Origin: an uncultured Lachnospiraceae bacterium
Lineage (GTDB): Bacteria; Bacillota; Clostridia; Lachnospirales; Lachnospiraceae
Assembly: GCA_902779445.1 (NCBI GenBank)
Contig: CACZBM010000006.1
Location: 1 to 64,000 of the forward strand
Direction of reading: 5' to 3'
Length of the DNA: 64,000 nt
Under the pieces are notes generated by a model. The model did not search any database, had not been told where the DNA came from, and saw nothing but the letters and a program-made list of their open reading frames with translations. This document shows positions 53,938 through 62,854 of the stretch, one piece after another. A program made the translations under genes and the position numbers. Every line of letters begins with the position of its first letter. Position 1 is the first letter of the stretch.

Positions 53938-54999
53938 TTAACATATGATCCCTCCTCCGATCACATAGCCGTCTTCATCATAGAACACTGCTGACTGACC
54001 GGGAGCTGCGGCTTTCACAGGTTCATCAAAAACTATCCGTACCCTGCCTTCGTCTGCGTTTTCGATGACGGCTGTCTTTCCCGGATGATGATACCGGATC
54101 TTCACCGCACACCTTATTTTATCTCCTTCGGGAATATCTTCAATACTTAGATAATTCACATCCCTCAGGAAGATCTCGTCCTTATAAAGGGAATCCTCTT
54201 TACCGATGACCACTTCATTTTCACCGGCCCGTATCTCTTTTACGTATGCGGGATATCCCAGCGGAAGACCCAGACCTTTTCTCTGGCCTACCGTATAGTG
54301 GATGATCCCCTTATGCTTTCCGAGAGGTTTTCCGTCCTCATCCACGAACAACCCTTCTCCACGAACCCGTGTACCGGCGTTCTCTTCAATAAAGCACGCA
54401 TAGTCATCATCAGGGACAAAGCATATCTCCTGTGAGTCCGGTTTCTCTGCAACCGGAATACCCGCCTCTGAAGCGATCTTTCTCACCTCATCCTTTGAAT
54501 ATTTACCGAGGGGCATTAGTGTAGAGGAAAGCTGCTCCTGAGAAAGCCTGTAGAGCATATAGGTCTGATCCTTCCCCGGATGAAGTGCTTTTTTCACACT
54601 GTATCTTCCGTTTTCCAGCCTGTGCACAAAGGCATAATGGCCGGTGGCCACATACTTTGCATCCATCACTTTTGAGAGATACAGCATCTTATCCCATTTC
54701 ACGTACCTGTTGCATCCGATACAGGGATTTGGCGTCAGCCCGTTTATATAGTCATTTATGAAAGGGTCTGTAACATATTCCCTGAATTCCGAAGTACAGT
54801 TATGTACATGATAGGAAATACCAAGGGAATCGGCGATCTTTCTGGCATCATCTATCTCGCAGCAGCGGCTCTCTTCTCCGGTCGAAGACTCCCAGGTGCG
54901 GAGCGTAACCCCTATCACCTCGTATCCCTCCTCTTTAAGGAGATATGCTGCTACAGCGCTGTCGACACCGCCTGACATTCCTACCAGTACCTTTTCCAC
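53938..54999 (-). CDS. mnmA: tRNA-specific 2-thiouridylase
   Basis: A 353-residue enzyme that thiolates U34 of Lys, Glu and Gln tRNAs. The ATP pyrophosphatase loop GMSGGVDSA is at 7-15, the catalytic cysteines are Cys96 (NPCIGCNRYVKW) and Cys193 (ICFVPDDDY), and the GQRKGLGLP segment begins the tRNA-binding barrel. The sulfur donor gene is not adjacent. It starts 16 bases after the NCS2 permease gene, in a three-gene unit with the EAL gene. Confidence 0.97.
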   Translation of the reverse strand: MEKVLVGMSGGVDSAVAAYLLKEEGYEVIGVTLRTWESSTGEESRCCEIDDARKIADSLGISYHVHNCTSEFREYVTDPFINDYINGLTPNPCIGCNRYVKWDKMLYLSKVMDAKYVATGHYAFVHRLENGRYSVKKALHPGKDQTYMLYRLSQEQLSSTLMPLGKYSKDEVRKIASEAGIPVAEKPDSQEICFVPDDDYACFIEENAGTRVRGEGLFVDEDGKPLGKHKGIIHYTVGQRKGLGLPLGYPAYVKEIRAGENEVVIGKEDSLYKDEIFLRDVNYLSIEDIPEGDKIRCAVKIRYHHPGKTAVIENADEGRVRIVFDEPVKAAAPGQSAVFYDEDGYVIGGGIIC

Positions 55000-55015
55000 T
55001 TATCTGTCTCCGATA

Positions 55016-56404
55016 CTATGATTCCGTCTCGCTCAGGCTCTTTCCCTGAACTATCTCAAATTCCACGCCGGTTGAATTCGGCTCGTCATCTTTAACATTA
55101 TAATCCTTACCCGGAAGCAGGGCGTTCAGTACTATACCCACAAAAGATCCCACTGCAAGTCCTGAAAATGCTATATTCATATTCCCGACTGGAAAGCTTA
55201 TGGATCCTGTTGCGGAATAATTTATACCGATAGAGAGAACCATGATAAGCGCTGCTATTATTACATTTCTGCTCTTACTGAAATCAACCTTTGTTTCTAC
55301 TATGTTTCTTACACCAACTGCAGATATCATACCATAAAGGACAAGGGAAATTCCTCCCATTGTGGCTGCCGGCATAACTTCGATTATAGCAGCGAATTTG
55401 GGACAGAATGAAAAGATGATGGCAAGTACCGCTGCTATACGGATCACCTTTGGATCGTATACCTCTGTAAGTGTGAGAACTCCCGTATTTTCCCCGTATG
55501 TTGTGTTGGCAGGTGCCCCGAAGAGGGAAGCAAGGGTGGTTGCCAGTCCGTCTCCGGTCAAAGTCCTGTGAAGTCCCGGATCCTTTATATAATTCTTACC
55601 AACGGTTGACGAGATGGCAGAAATATCACCGATATGTTCCATCATTGTTGCAAAGGAAATAGGAACAATAGTAAACACAGCGGTAATGAGAAGTGCGGTA
55701 CTGGCCTTTCCTCCGGTGAAGACAGCAAATACCGTCCTGCTATAGTTAACGGGAAGACCTATCCACGCCGCTTCCTTAACAGGCGTGAAATCAATAATCC
55801 CCGCCACCGCCGCAGCAATATAGGATCCTACAACACCGCAGATAATGGGAATGATCTTTACCATGCCCTTTCCCCAGATATTGCATATCACAATGATGAC
55901 TATCGCTACAAGTGCGACCCACCAGTGGGTAGCACAGTTATCAATAGCTGAGCGGCTCAGGTTCAGACCGATGGCTATTATTATGGGACCCGTTACCACC
56001 GGAGGGAAATATTTCATGACCTTATTAGCTCCATAGATCTCAAACAGAGTAGCCAGAATGAGATACAGAAGTCCCGCCACAGCTACTCCGAAACATGCGT
56101 AAGGGAGCAGCTCTTTTTCCCCATTTGGAGCTATAGCTGCGTATCCTGCCAGAAATGCAAATGATGAACCTAAAAATGCGGGAACTTTTTTCTTTGAAAT
56201 AAGATGAAAAAGAAGTGTGCCTATACCTGCAAACAGTAATGTGGTCGATACCGAAAGACCTGTCAGAACGGGTACCAGAACGGTAGCTCCGAACATTGCA
56301 AACATGTGCTGAATTCCCAGTGCGAGCATCGTTGGCATGCCTAAAACCGAAGCATCATATATCGGCTGCTCGTCTATCTCTGCTATTTTTGAGTGTTCCT
56401 CCAT
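55016..56404 (-). CDS. NCS2-family nucleobase permease
   Basis: A 462-residue membrane transporter of the nucleobase:cation symporter-2 (uracil-xanthine permease) family with about fourteen spans. Landmarks are GIQHMFAMFGATVLVPVLTG (about 30-49), the GLNLSRSA segment and the TTYGENTGVLTLTEVYDP segment (about 296-313) that carries the substrate-binding Glu of UraA-type proteins. Uracil is likely, xanthine possible. I start at ATG 56404 because AGGAG is 9 bases upstream; ATG 56410 overlaps the EAL stop and is also open. No PyrR-type leader is seen, since the gene lies inside an operon. Confidence 0.92.
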   Translation of the reverse strand: MEEHSKIAEIDEQPIYDASVLGMPTMLALGIQHMFAMFGATVLVPVLTGLSVSTTLLFAGIGTLLFHLISKKKVPAFLGSSFAFLAGYAAIAPNGEKELLPYACFGVAVAGLLYLILATLFEIYGANKVMKYFPPVVTGPIIIAIGLNLSRSAIDNCATHWWVALVAIVIIVICNIWGKGMVKIIPIICGVVGSYIAAAVAGIIDFTPVKEAAWIGLPVNYSRTVFAVFTGGKASTALLITAVFTIVPISFATMMEHIGDISAISSTVGKNYIKDPGLHRTLTGDGLATTLASLFGAPANTTYGENTGVLTLTEVYDPKVIRIAAVLAIIFSFCPKFAAIIEVMPAATMGGISLVLYGMISAVGVRNIVETKVDFSKSRNVIIAALIMVLSIGINYSATGSISFPVGNMNIAFSGLAVGSFVGIVLNALLPGKDYNVKDDEPNSTGVEFEIVQGKSLSETES

Positions 56405-56406
56405 CG

Positions 56407-58392
56407 TCATACTCTCCTGTTCTTGGCTTTAACATATTCGATAAAGTCATCTGCGGGTATAGGCTTGGAGAAGAAGAATCCCTGCATATAGTCGCATCCC
56501 ATCTCTTCAAGCACCCTTACCATTTCATGAGTTTCTACTCCCTCACATACCACCTTAAGTCCTCTTGCCTGGAACATGGGAATAAGATCCTCCAGAATAT
56601 TATTATCCCGTCCGGTCCCGTTAATCGTCGTAGCTGTCGTATTACCCACAGCCGCATTAAGCGCAAATGACTGATCAAAGAAGGACCATACAATAGACTT
56701 ATCTATTTTGATAATACTTAAAGGTAGTGAGAGCATATTCATCAGATTGGAGAATCCGGTGCCGTAATCATCCAGGGAAAAAGCAAAACCGTCTCTTGAA
56801 AGCTTCACCATGTTTTCCATTACAATGGTTGAATCAGAGGCTGCTGTTTCCGTGATCTCCAGATTTATAAGTCCCGGATCTATACCATAGGACTTTCTGA
56901 TCTCTATAAATTCGCCTGCCAGATGGTCATCCAGGCACTGAATAGGCGAAAGATTAACTTCCAGATAATCTATTCCCATCTTCCTGATATCATGTGTACT
57001 GATAAATTCACATATCTTTCTGAATACCTGACGTCCGAGATTTACTATGCTTCCGTTTGCCTCGGCAACCCTTATGAACTCATCAGGATATATGGTCCCG
57101 AGCTCTTCGTCTTCAATTCGCACAAGGGCTTCAGCAGAACTGATCTTGTCTGCTCCGGGACACCATATAGGCTGGAACCAAACTTCCAGTTCGTCATTTT
57201 CAATGGCGCGGTCAAGCGCTTTTTTGATCTTATCCTCGTGCTTGATCTCAAAGAGCATCTCTTCATCCACAGATATAAATGAAAATGACCCGCTTCTAAC
57301 GGCATCCTTCAGGGCACTGTCTATAAGAGAGCCCGCTTCCTGTACATCCGAGATCTTAATATCCGAGGAAATATATGCATAAGTGGGAGAAAACTGAAAA
57401 CTGTTCCCGCCGATCTTCCAAGGATTCAGGAAAGAATTGTCGATGGCAGCCTTTTCATTGGAAAAATCATAGAACCCCTTTTTCAGCAGGACAAAACGCC
57501 CCATATGTATGTAAAAGGGAATTACATCCTTCCTGCAGACTTCCCTGGAAAGAAAGCTGGAAATATCCCTGAGGAAGGGTTTCATTATCTCGTCACCGTA
57601 TGAATTACGGACAAGCTTGTAATCTGTAAACGTAAGGCAGAGAAGTGAATAGCTGGCTCCTTCACTGATAAATTCCTTCTGAATTTCATTTAACCCCTCT
57701 ACCGCAAAGATACCGGTCTTCTGATCTCTGAATGAATCATGGGTCTGCACAGAGATGAACAATATCAATACCGAAAATGCAAATCCGGAGCATATGATCG
57801 GATAGTATGAAAATCTGACGACCTGAAGAATGCATGTGAGAAATGTAGCAACTGTATAAATATAAATCGAGCTTCTCTGAATAAGAGTAGTGACAGCTCT
57901 GTTTATATAAATATAAATACTGCTTAAAAGCACAATGACTGCTTCGATCCCGTTTATGATATGGAATCCGAAGTTCATCAGATAACCCTGTTCATCACTG
58001 TATGAGAAAACGAATCCCGTAAAGGGGGATGTGATAATGCAGAGCTCGGTAAATATAAAACATGCGGCAATAAAAATCCTGGTATTTTTCTCGATCTTAC
58101 CCAGCCGCCCCGTTAGACTTACCACCATAAGTCCGAATAAAACCGGAATCGTCACAACCACCATATAAAATACCATGACCGACAGGTATAAAAAAGAAAC
58201 CGGGAAAATATCCAGATGGACTTCCACGAGTGACGAAAATATATCAATAAGATCCGCAACAGTAACTGCGATCAGAAGATAACTGAAAACCTTATTTCTT
58301 CTAAGAGGAAGGTCTTTCCGTATATTGTTGTAGAAAAGAAGTACGCCAAGCACCAGTAACGATGCCATACCGTAATCCGTATTCCAATTCAT
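56407..58392 (-). CDS. Seven-span EAL phosphodiesterase with degenerate GGDEF domain
   Basis: A 661-residue membrane protein. About seven spans (10-216) form a sensor region. A degenerate GGDEF domain (about 225-378) lacks the catalytic GG(D/E)EF. A complete EAL domain (about 390-655) follows, with EAL at 421-423, Asn480, EITET at 512-516, DDYGTGFSN at 541-549, KIDKS at 562-566 and EGVET. It probably hydrolyses c-di-GMP and so promotes motility; the GGDEF remnant may be regulatory. It overlaps or abuts the permease gene downstream. Confidence 0.93.
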   Translation of the reverse strand: MNWNTDYGMASLLVLGVLLFYNNIRKDLPLRRNKVFSYLLIAVTVADLIDIFSSLVEVHLDIFPVSFLYLSVMVFYMVVVTIPVLFGLMVVSLTGRLGKIEKNTRIFIAACFIFTELCIITSPFTGFVFSYSDEQGYLMNFGFHIINGIEAVIVLLSSIYIYINRAVTTLIQRSSIYIYTVATFLTCILQVVRFSYYPIICSGFAFSVLILFISVQTHDSFRDQKTGIFAVEGLNEIQKEFISEGASYSLLCLTFTDYKLVRNSYGDEIMKPFLRDISSFLSREVCRKDVIPFYIHMGRFVLLKKGFYDFSNEKAAIDNSFLNPWKIGGNSFQFSPTYAYISSDIKISDVQEAGSLIDSALKDAVRSGSFSFISVDEEMLFEIKHEDKIKKALDRAIENDELEVWFQPIWCPGADKISSAEALVRIEDEELGTIYPDEFIRVAEANGSIVNLGRQVFRKICEFISTHDIRKMGIDYLEVNLSPIQCLDDHLAGEFIEIRKSYGIDPGLINLEITETAASDSTIVMENMVKLSRDGFAFSLDDYGTGFSNLMNMLSLPLSIIKIDKSIVWSFFDQSFALNAAVGNTTATTINGTGRDNNILEDLIPMFQARGLKVVCEGVETHEMVRVLEEMGCDYMQGFFFSKPIPADDFIEYVKAKNRRV

Positions 58393-58545
58393 TAAATATC
58401 CTCAGATTATCTCTACTCTCAAATAAACATAAGCGTTAAAATTGTAATACATAAGTCAAGACTTGAAAACAGACATATTATACAAACAATTTTGCATACT
58501 TTCATATTTTCTATCCTGTTTATATATATGATACAAACATTTGAA
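58393..58545. other. Control region upstream of the EAL gene
   Basis: A+T-rich DNA upstream of the EAL gene. It holds a TATAAT at 58475-58480 (minus strand) and the perfect short palindrome AAGTC-AA-GACTT at 58454-58465, a possible operator. No -35 box of good quality is seen. Confidence 0.4.
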
Positions 58546-58547
58546 CG

Positions 58548-58577
58548 CAAAAGCCGGCCTCCTTACGGAGACCGGCT
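58548..58577 (-). terminator. Terminator of the sugar operon
   Basis: On the minus strand AGCCGGTCTCC (58577-58567) pairs with GGAGGCCGGCT (58562-58552) around a GTAA loop: an 11-bp stem with one G-U pair, followed by TTTTG. It lies 36 bases after the isomerase stop. Confidence 0.9.
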
Positions 58578-58612
58578 CTGTAATACCCCCTTAGGTCAAA
58601 AACCGTTGTTCA

Positions 58613-60088
58613 TCAATCCCAGGGATTCTCTCCCTCGTATCTCACTCCTTCAGGATGATTGTACTCAATCTCCTTAGGATCTACTCCAATGTATTTCAGT
58701 GCATCATAGAGCGATTTTCCGTAATGTCCGAACATAACGGCTCCGTGATGAGGGAAGTTCTTTCCGATGAGCTCGTATCTGTAGAATCTGCCCATCTCCT
58801 TGATCGCGAATACGCCTATTCCTCCGAAGGACTGTGTAGCTACAGGAAGCACTTCTCCCTCAGCTGCATAAGCCCTAAGCACAGAATCAGCTGTTGACTG
58901 GAGGCGGTAGAACGTGATATCTCCGGGATTGATATCTCCCTCGATAGTTCCTTCGCACCATTCAGCCGGATGGGTATTAGCCATGATCTTCTGGTAGTCA
59001 AGATGAGCTCCGTGAATCTTTGAAGAACAGGTATTTCCGCAATGGAATCCCATGAATGTATCTGAGTGTTTATAATCAAATTTACCCTTGATGCTCTTCT
59101 CATACATGTCCTTAGGTACGGAATTATTGATATCAAGAAGGGTAACAGGCTCGCCTGTGATGCAGATACCGATGTACTCGGAAAGTGTTCCGTAGATATC
59201 AACCTCACATGAAACAGGTATTCCTCTTCCGGTCAGGCGGCTGTTTACATAGCAGGGTACGAATCTGAACATATCCTGGAATGCAGGCCAGCACTTAGTG
59301 GTAAGTGCCACATATTTTCTGTATCCCTTATGCTCCTCGACCCAGTCAAGAAGAGTAAGCTCGTACTGTGCAAGCTTGGGAAGCATCTTATTGTCTCCAA
59401 GCTCTTTTGTCATATCAGCTACAACGTCTGGTATCCTCTTATCTCCTTCATGTTTCTGATATGACTCGAAAAGATCCAGCTCGGATTCTTCCTCGATCTC
59501 TACACCCAGATTGTAAAGCTGTTTAATGGGCGCGTTGCAGGCAAGGAAGTTTGCAGGACGGGGACCGAAAGATATGATCTTCAGGTTTGAAAGTCCTACG
59601 GAAACCCTTGCTATAGGCAGGAATTCATGGATCATATCTGCACAGTCTTCCGCATCACCTACGGGATATGAAGGGATCCATGCCTTTGTATTACGAAGTG
59701 CCAGATTGTAGCTGGCATTCAGCATTCCGCAGTAAGCGTCTCCTCTTCCGGTGATCCCGAGGGTACTTTCGGATTCCTCTGCAGCAGCACAGAACATCTT
59801 AGGTCCGTCAAAGTGCTTTGCAAGGAGGGTCTCTGAAATCTCGGGTCCGAAGTTACCAAGATATACGCAGAGAGCATTACATTCGTTCTTCTTAATATCT
59901 TCAAGGGCATTGACCATGTCGATCTCACTCTCTACTATTGTTACGGGGCACTCATAGATATCGTCTTTACCATACTTTTTCTCATAAGCCTCTACGAGAG
60001 CTTTTCTCCTGTTCACAGCAAGAGGTGCAGGGAAACAGTCTCTTGATACTGCAACGATACCCACTTTGATCTTTGGAATGTTATTCAT
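58613..60088 (-). CDS. L-fucose/L-arabinose isomerase-family enzyme
   Basis: A 491-residue sugar isomerase-like protein of the fucose/arabinose isomerase superfamily. The N-terminal half is a Rossmann-like domain (KVGIVAVSRDCFPAP). The C-terminal half has the family's metal-site segments FHCGNTCSS near 351-359 and FPHHGAVMFGH near 445-455. It lies 21 bases after xylulokinase, so it probably converts an aldose to the ketose that the kinase phosphorylates. The sugar (D-xylose by an atypical route, D-arabinose, L-fucose, L-arabinose or another pentose) cannot be decided. AAGGAG precedes the ATG. Confidence 0.88.
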   Translation of the reverse strand: MNNIPKIKVGIVAVSRDCFPAPLAVNRRKALVEAYEKKYGKDDIYECPVTIVESEIDMVNALEDIKKNECNALCVYLGNFGPEISETLLAKHFDGPKMFCAAAEESESTLGITGRGDAYCGMLNASYNLALRNTKAWIPSYPVGDAEDCADMIHEFLPIARVSVGLSNLKIISFGPRPANFLACNAPIKQLYNLGVEIEEESELDLFESYQKHEGDKRIPDVVADMTKELGDNKMLPKLAQYELTLLDWVEEHKGYRKYVALTTKCWPAFQDMFRFVPCYVNSRLTGRGIPVSCEVDIYGTLSEYIGICITGEPVTLLDINNSVPKDMYEKSIKGKFDYKHSDTFMGFHCGNTCSSKIHGAHLDYQKIMANTHPAEWCEGTIEGDINPGDITFYRLQSTADSVLRAYAAEGEVLPVATQSFGGIGVFAIKEMGRFYRYELIGKNFPHHGAVMFGHYGKSLYDALKYIGVDPKEIEYNHPEGVRYEGENPWD

Positions 60089-60109
60089 TGTGATTTCTCC
60101 TTTTACTTT

Positions 60110-61582
60110 TTAGACAATCTTCGGAAATACCGGCTTCATCGCAGGGTATAACTGCTTAAACTGCTGATATCTCTCCTCGTACTTTTTAACAAGTTCAGGT
60201 TCGGGCTCTATGGTCTCCTTTACCTTTACTATTGCTGCAGCCGCTTCCTCAACAGTAGCATATTCACCGCAAGCTACCATGGCAAGCATAGCTCCTCCCA
60301 TTCCGGGACCCTCCTCAGACACCGGTACATCTACGGTAATGTTCAGGATGTTGGCTATCATCCTTCTCTCCAGAGGACTCTTTCCGCCGCCGCCACAGAT
60401 CTTTGTGCGTTTCGGGCAGACTCCTATTGACTTAGCCACCTCATACATATCCCTGGTGGCAAATGCCATTCCTTCCATGACAGCCTGAAGCATGTCATAT
60501 CTGGTCGTATCCATTGTGATCCCTGTAAAAGTTCCCCTTGCGTTGGGGTCATTCCACGGAGATCTCTCTCCCATGAGGTAAGGCAGGAAGAATACATGAT
60601 TCTCTCCAAGCTCCTTATTTATCTTATCCTCTTCTTCAAAGTATTCCTTTGAATTCAGGATGTCCTCCATCCACCACTTCTTTGTACTTGCCGCACTCAG
60701 CATACATCCCATGAGATGATATGTCCCGTCGGCATGGTCAAACGAATGAAGAGCATTATTGGGATCCACTCCGAACTTCTTTGAAGAAATGAAGATGGTC
60801 CCGCTGGTTCCAAGGGAAATATTGCACATGCCGTCTCCGACTGTACCTGTCCCCACCGCTGCAGCCGCATTATCTCCGGCTCCTGCAGCGATCACGATAT
60901 CGGTTGAAAGACCTGTCTCTTCGGCTATTTCTTTTTTAAGTGTGCCCACCTTTTCATAGCTCTCATAGAGCTTCGGCAGCTGCTCCTCTGTGATGCCGCA
61001 GATCTCCATCATCTCTTTAGACCATTTCCGGTTCTTTACATCGAGAAGGAGCATTCCGGAAGCATCGGAATAGTCTGTGCAGAAGGTGCCTGAAAGCTTA
61101 TATGCCAGATAGTCTTTCGGCAGCATGATCTTTTTTATCTTCTTAAAGTTCTCCGGCTCGTTTTTCTGCATCCAGAGGATCTTCGGAGCAGTAAAGCCGG
61201 CAAATGCGATATTAGCAGTATATTCGGAGAGCTTATCCTTTCCGATCTTATTGTTGAGATAGTCCACTTCCTCAGTAGTTCTGTTGTCATTCCAGAGGAT
61301 AGCAGGACGTATAACCTTATCATTCTCGTCGAGAGCCACCAGGCCGTGCATCTGTCCCCCAAAGCTGATGCCCTTTATGTCAGCCTTATTGACCCCTTCC
61401 GTTATCTCCTTAAGCGCTTCCATGGTCTTATCAAACCACTCATCCGGATCCTGTTCAGACCAGCCCGGATGCGGGAACATCAAAGGATAATCCTTTGATA
61501 CGGACTTCTTAATACCACCCTTTTCATCTGTGAGTAAGAGTTTTACCGAAGATGTCCCCAGATCGATCCCTATATATAACAT
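60110..61582 (-). CDS. xylB: Xylulokinase (FGGY family)
   Basis: A 490-residue FGGY carbohydrate kinase. The phosphate-binding motif IGIDLGTSSVK is at 4-14, ISFGGQMHGLV near 72-82 is typical of xylulokinase, and GGGGKSPLERR near 397-407 is the adenosine loop. Motifs favour D-xylulose, but the related kinases for L-ribulose or L-fuculose cannot be excluded. It follows the second permease after 75 bases, across a hairpin at 61606-61627. Confidence 0.93.
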   Translation of the reverse strand: MLYIGIDLGTSSVKLLLTDEKGGIKKSVSKDYPLMFPHPGWSEQDPDEWFDKTMEALKEITEGVNKADIKGISFGGQMHGLVALDENDKVIRPAILWNDNRTTEEVDYLNNKIGKDKLSEYTANIAFAGFTAPKILWMQKNEPENFKKIKKIMLPKDYLAYKLSGTFCTDYSDASGMLLLDVKNRKWSKEMMEICGITEEQLPKLYESYEKVGTLKKEIAEETGLSTDIVIAAGAGDNAAAAVGTGTVGDGMCNISLGTSGTIFISSKKFGVDPNNALHSFDHADGTYHLMGCMLSAASTKKWWMEDILNSKEYFEEEDKINKELGENHVFFLPYLMGERSPWNDPNARGTFTGITMDTTRYDMLQAVMEGMAFATRDMYEVAKSIGVCPKRTKICGGGGKSPLERRMIANILNITVDVPVSEEGPGMGGAMLAMVACGEYATVEEAAAAIVKVKETIEPEPELVKKYEERYQQFKQLYPAMKPVFPKIV

Positions 61583-61605
61583 ACCGTCCTCCTTAATTAT
61601 AAAAT

Positions 61606-61627
61606 TGGCTCCGAATAAACGGAGCCA
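61606..61627 (-). promoter_or_regulatory. Intercistronic hairpin between permease and xylB
   Basis: TGGCTCCG (61627-61620) and CGGAGCCA (61613-61606) form a perfect 8-bp stem around a 6-base loop, followed by ATTTTAT rather than a clean T run. It may stabilise the upstream permease message or terminate partially. AAGGAGG for xylB follows. Confidence 0.75.
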
Positions 61628-61657
61628 TATATTACCTCATCAGTCATCCATGACGGA

Positions 61658-62836
61658 TTACTTTGTTGCGTTCTTCTTATCAGCAAGAATATCAAATACA
61701 ACTGCTGCAAGGAGAACCACGCCCTTTACGACTTTCTGCCAGTCAGCGTCAACGCCCATAAGAGACATTCCAAGGTTTATAACACCTATAAGGGTAGCTC
61801 CTACAACCATTCCAAACACATTTCCGGCTCCACCGTATGCGGAAACACCACCAACAACGCAGGCTGCGATAGCATCCATCTCGTAATATGTACCGGCCTG
61901 GGAATTGGCGGCCTGGAACCTTGCGGTAACGATGAATGTGGTTATCGCTGTGAGTACTGCCATGTTCAGGTAAGCAAGGAACATGATCATTCTGGTATCC
62001 ACGCCCGAAAGCCTTGTAGCTTCGGCATTACCACCGATGGTGTAGAAATATCTTCCGAGTGTTGTCCTGGAAGTGATGAAATTATAGATAAGAACTATAA
62101 CAACCACCCAGACAAGAACCGTAGGAATACCTCCTGCCAGTGAAAGCTTATATGCTGTGAGCATTATTGCGGCTACAGAGAGAACACACTTTGCGAGAAG
62201 AGCTGCCATTGACTCCACTTCATAACCCTTCTTCACCTTATTGGCTCTGCTCATAAGTGAGGTTACGACAACGATGACACATGCTATCACACCAACTATG
62301 ATACATACCATGTTCATCTTGTTCACGGCAGTGGGCAGGATCTTTCCTGAGAAGATACCGAGGAAGTCCTTCTTTGCTGCAAGAGAAATACTGCCTGTCG
62401 TACTGTTGGCACTGAGTAATGCAGTTCCCCATCCTCTGAATGCAAGGTATCCTGCCAGTGTTGCGATCCACGGGGGGATATTGACATAGGCTATGAGATA
62501 ACCCAGAGCGCATCCGTAGATAATTCCTATAAGAAGCATGAGCACGATGGAAACCGCAGGATTCATTGACTTGACCGTCATCAGTATCCCGCCGATCGCT
62601 CCCAGGAAACATACAAAGGAACCGCAGGAAAGATCGATATTACCACCTGTTAACATACACATCAGCATTCCTGCCGCAAGAACGAATACGTAGGCATTCT
62701 GCGTTATCAACGCATTGAAGTTCATGGGCTGGAACATCTGTCCGCTTGTCATTACAGTGAAAAAGATATACACCAGGACAAGGACTATCAGCATCGCATT
62801 TTTCTTTAATACACTTGCAATATTATTATTTGCCAT
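61658..62836 (-). CDS. Monosaccharide ABC transporter permease
   Basis: A 392-residue permease of the ribose/xylose/multiple-monosaccharide (RbsC/XylH/MmsB) type with about ten to eleven spans. Landmarks are AAGMLMCMLTGGNIDLSCGS near 55-74, IATLAGYLAFRGWG near 118-131 and the EAA-like TRFQAANSQAGTYYEMDAIAACVVGG region near 315-335. It is a clear paralogue of the upstream permease along its whole length. The ATPase and binding protein are not in the window and presumably lie to the right. It starts 18 bases after the first permease. Confidence 0.93.
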   Translation of the reverse strand: MANNNIASVLKKNAMLIVLVLVYIFFTVMTSGQMFQPMNFNALITQNAYVFVLAAGMLMCMLTGGNIDLSCGSFVCFLGAIGGILMTVKSMNPAVSIVLMLLIGIIYGCALGYLIAYVNIPPWIATLAGYLAFRGWGTALLSANSTTGSISLAAKKDFLGIFSGKILPTAVNKMNMVCIIVGVIACVIVVVTSLMSRANKVKKGYEVESMAALLAKCVLSVAAIMLTAYKLSLAGGIPTVLVWVVVIVLIYNFITSRTTLGRYFYTIGGNAEATRLSGVDTRMIMFLAYLNMAVLTAITTFIVTARFQAANSQAGTYYEMDAIAACVVGGVSAYGGAGNVFGMVVGATLIGVINLGMSLMGVDADWQKVVKGVVLLAAVVFDILADKKNATK

Positions 62837-62854
62837 GACTCTTTCCTCCTCCCT

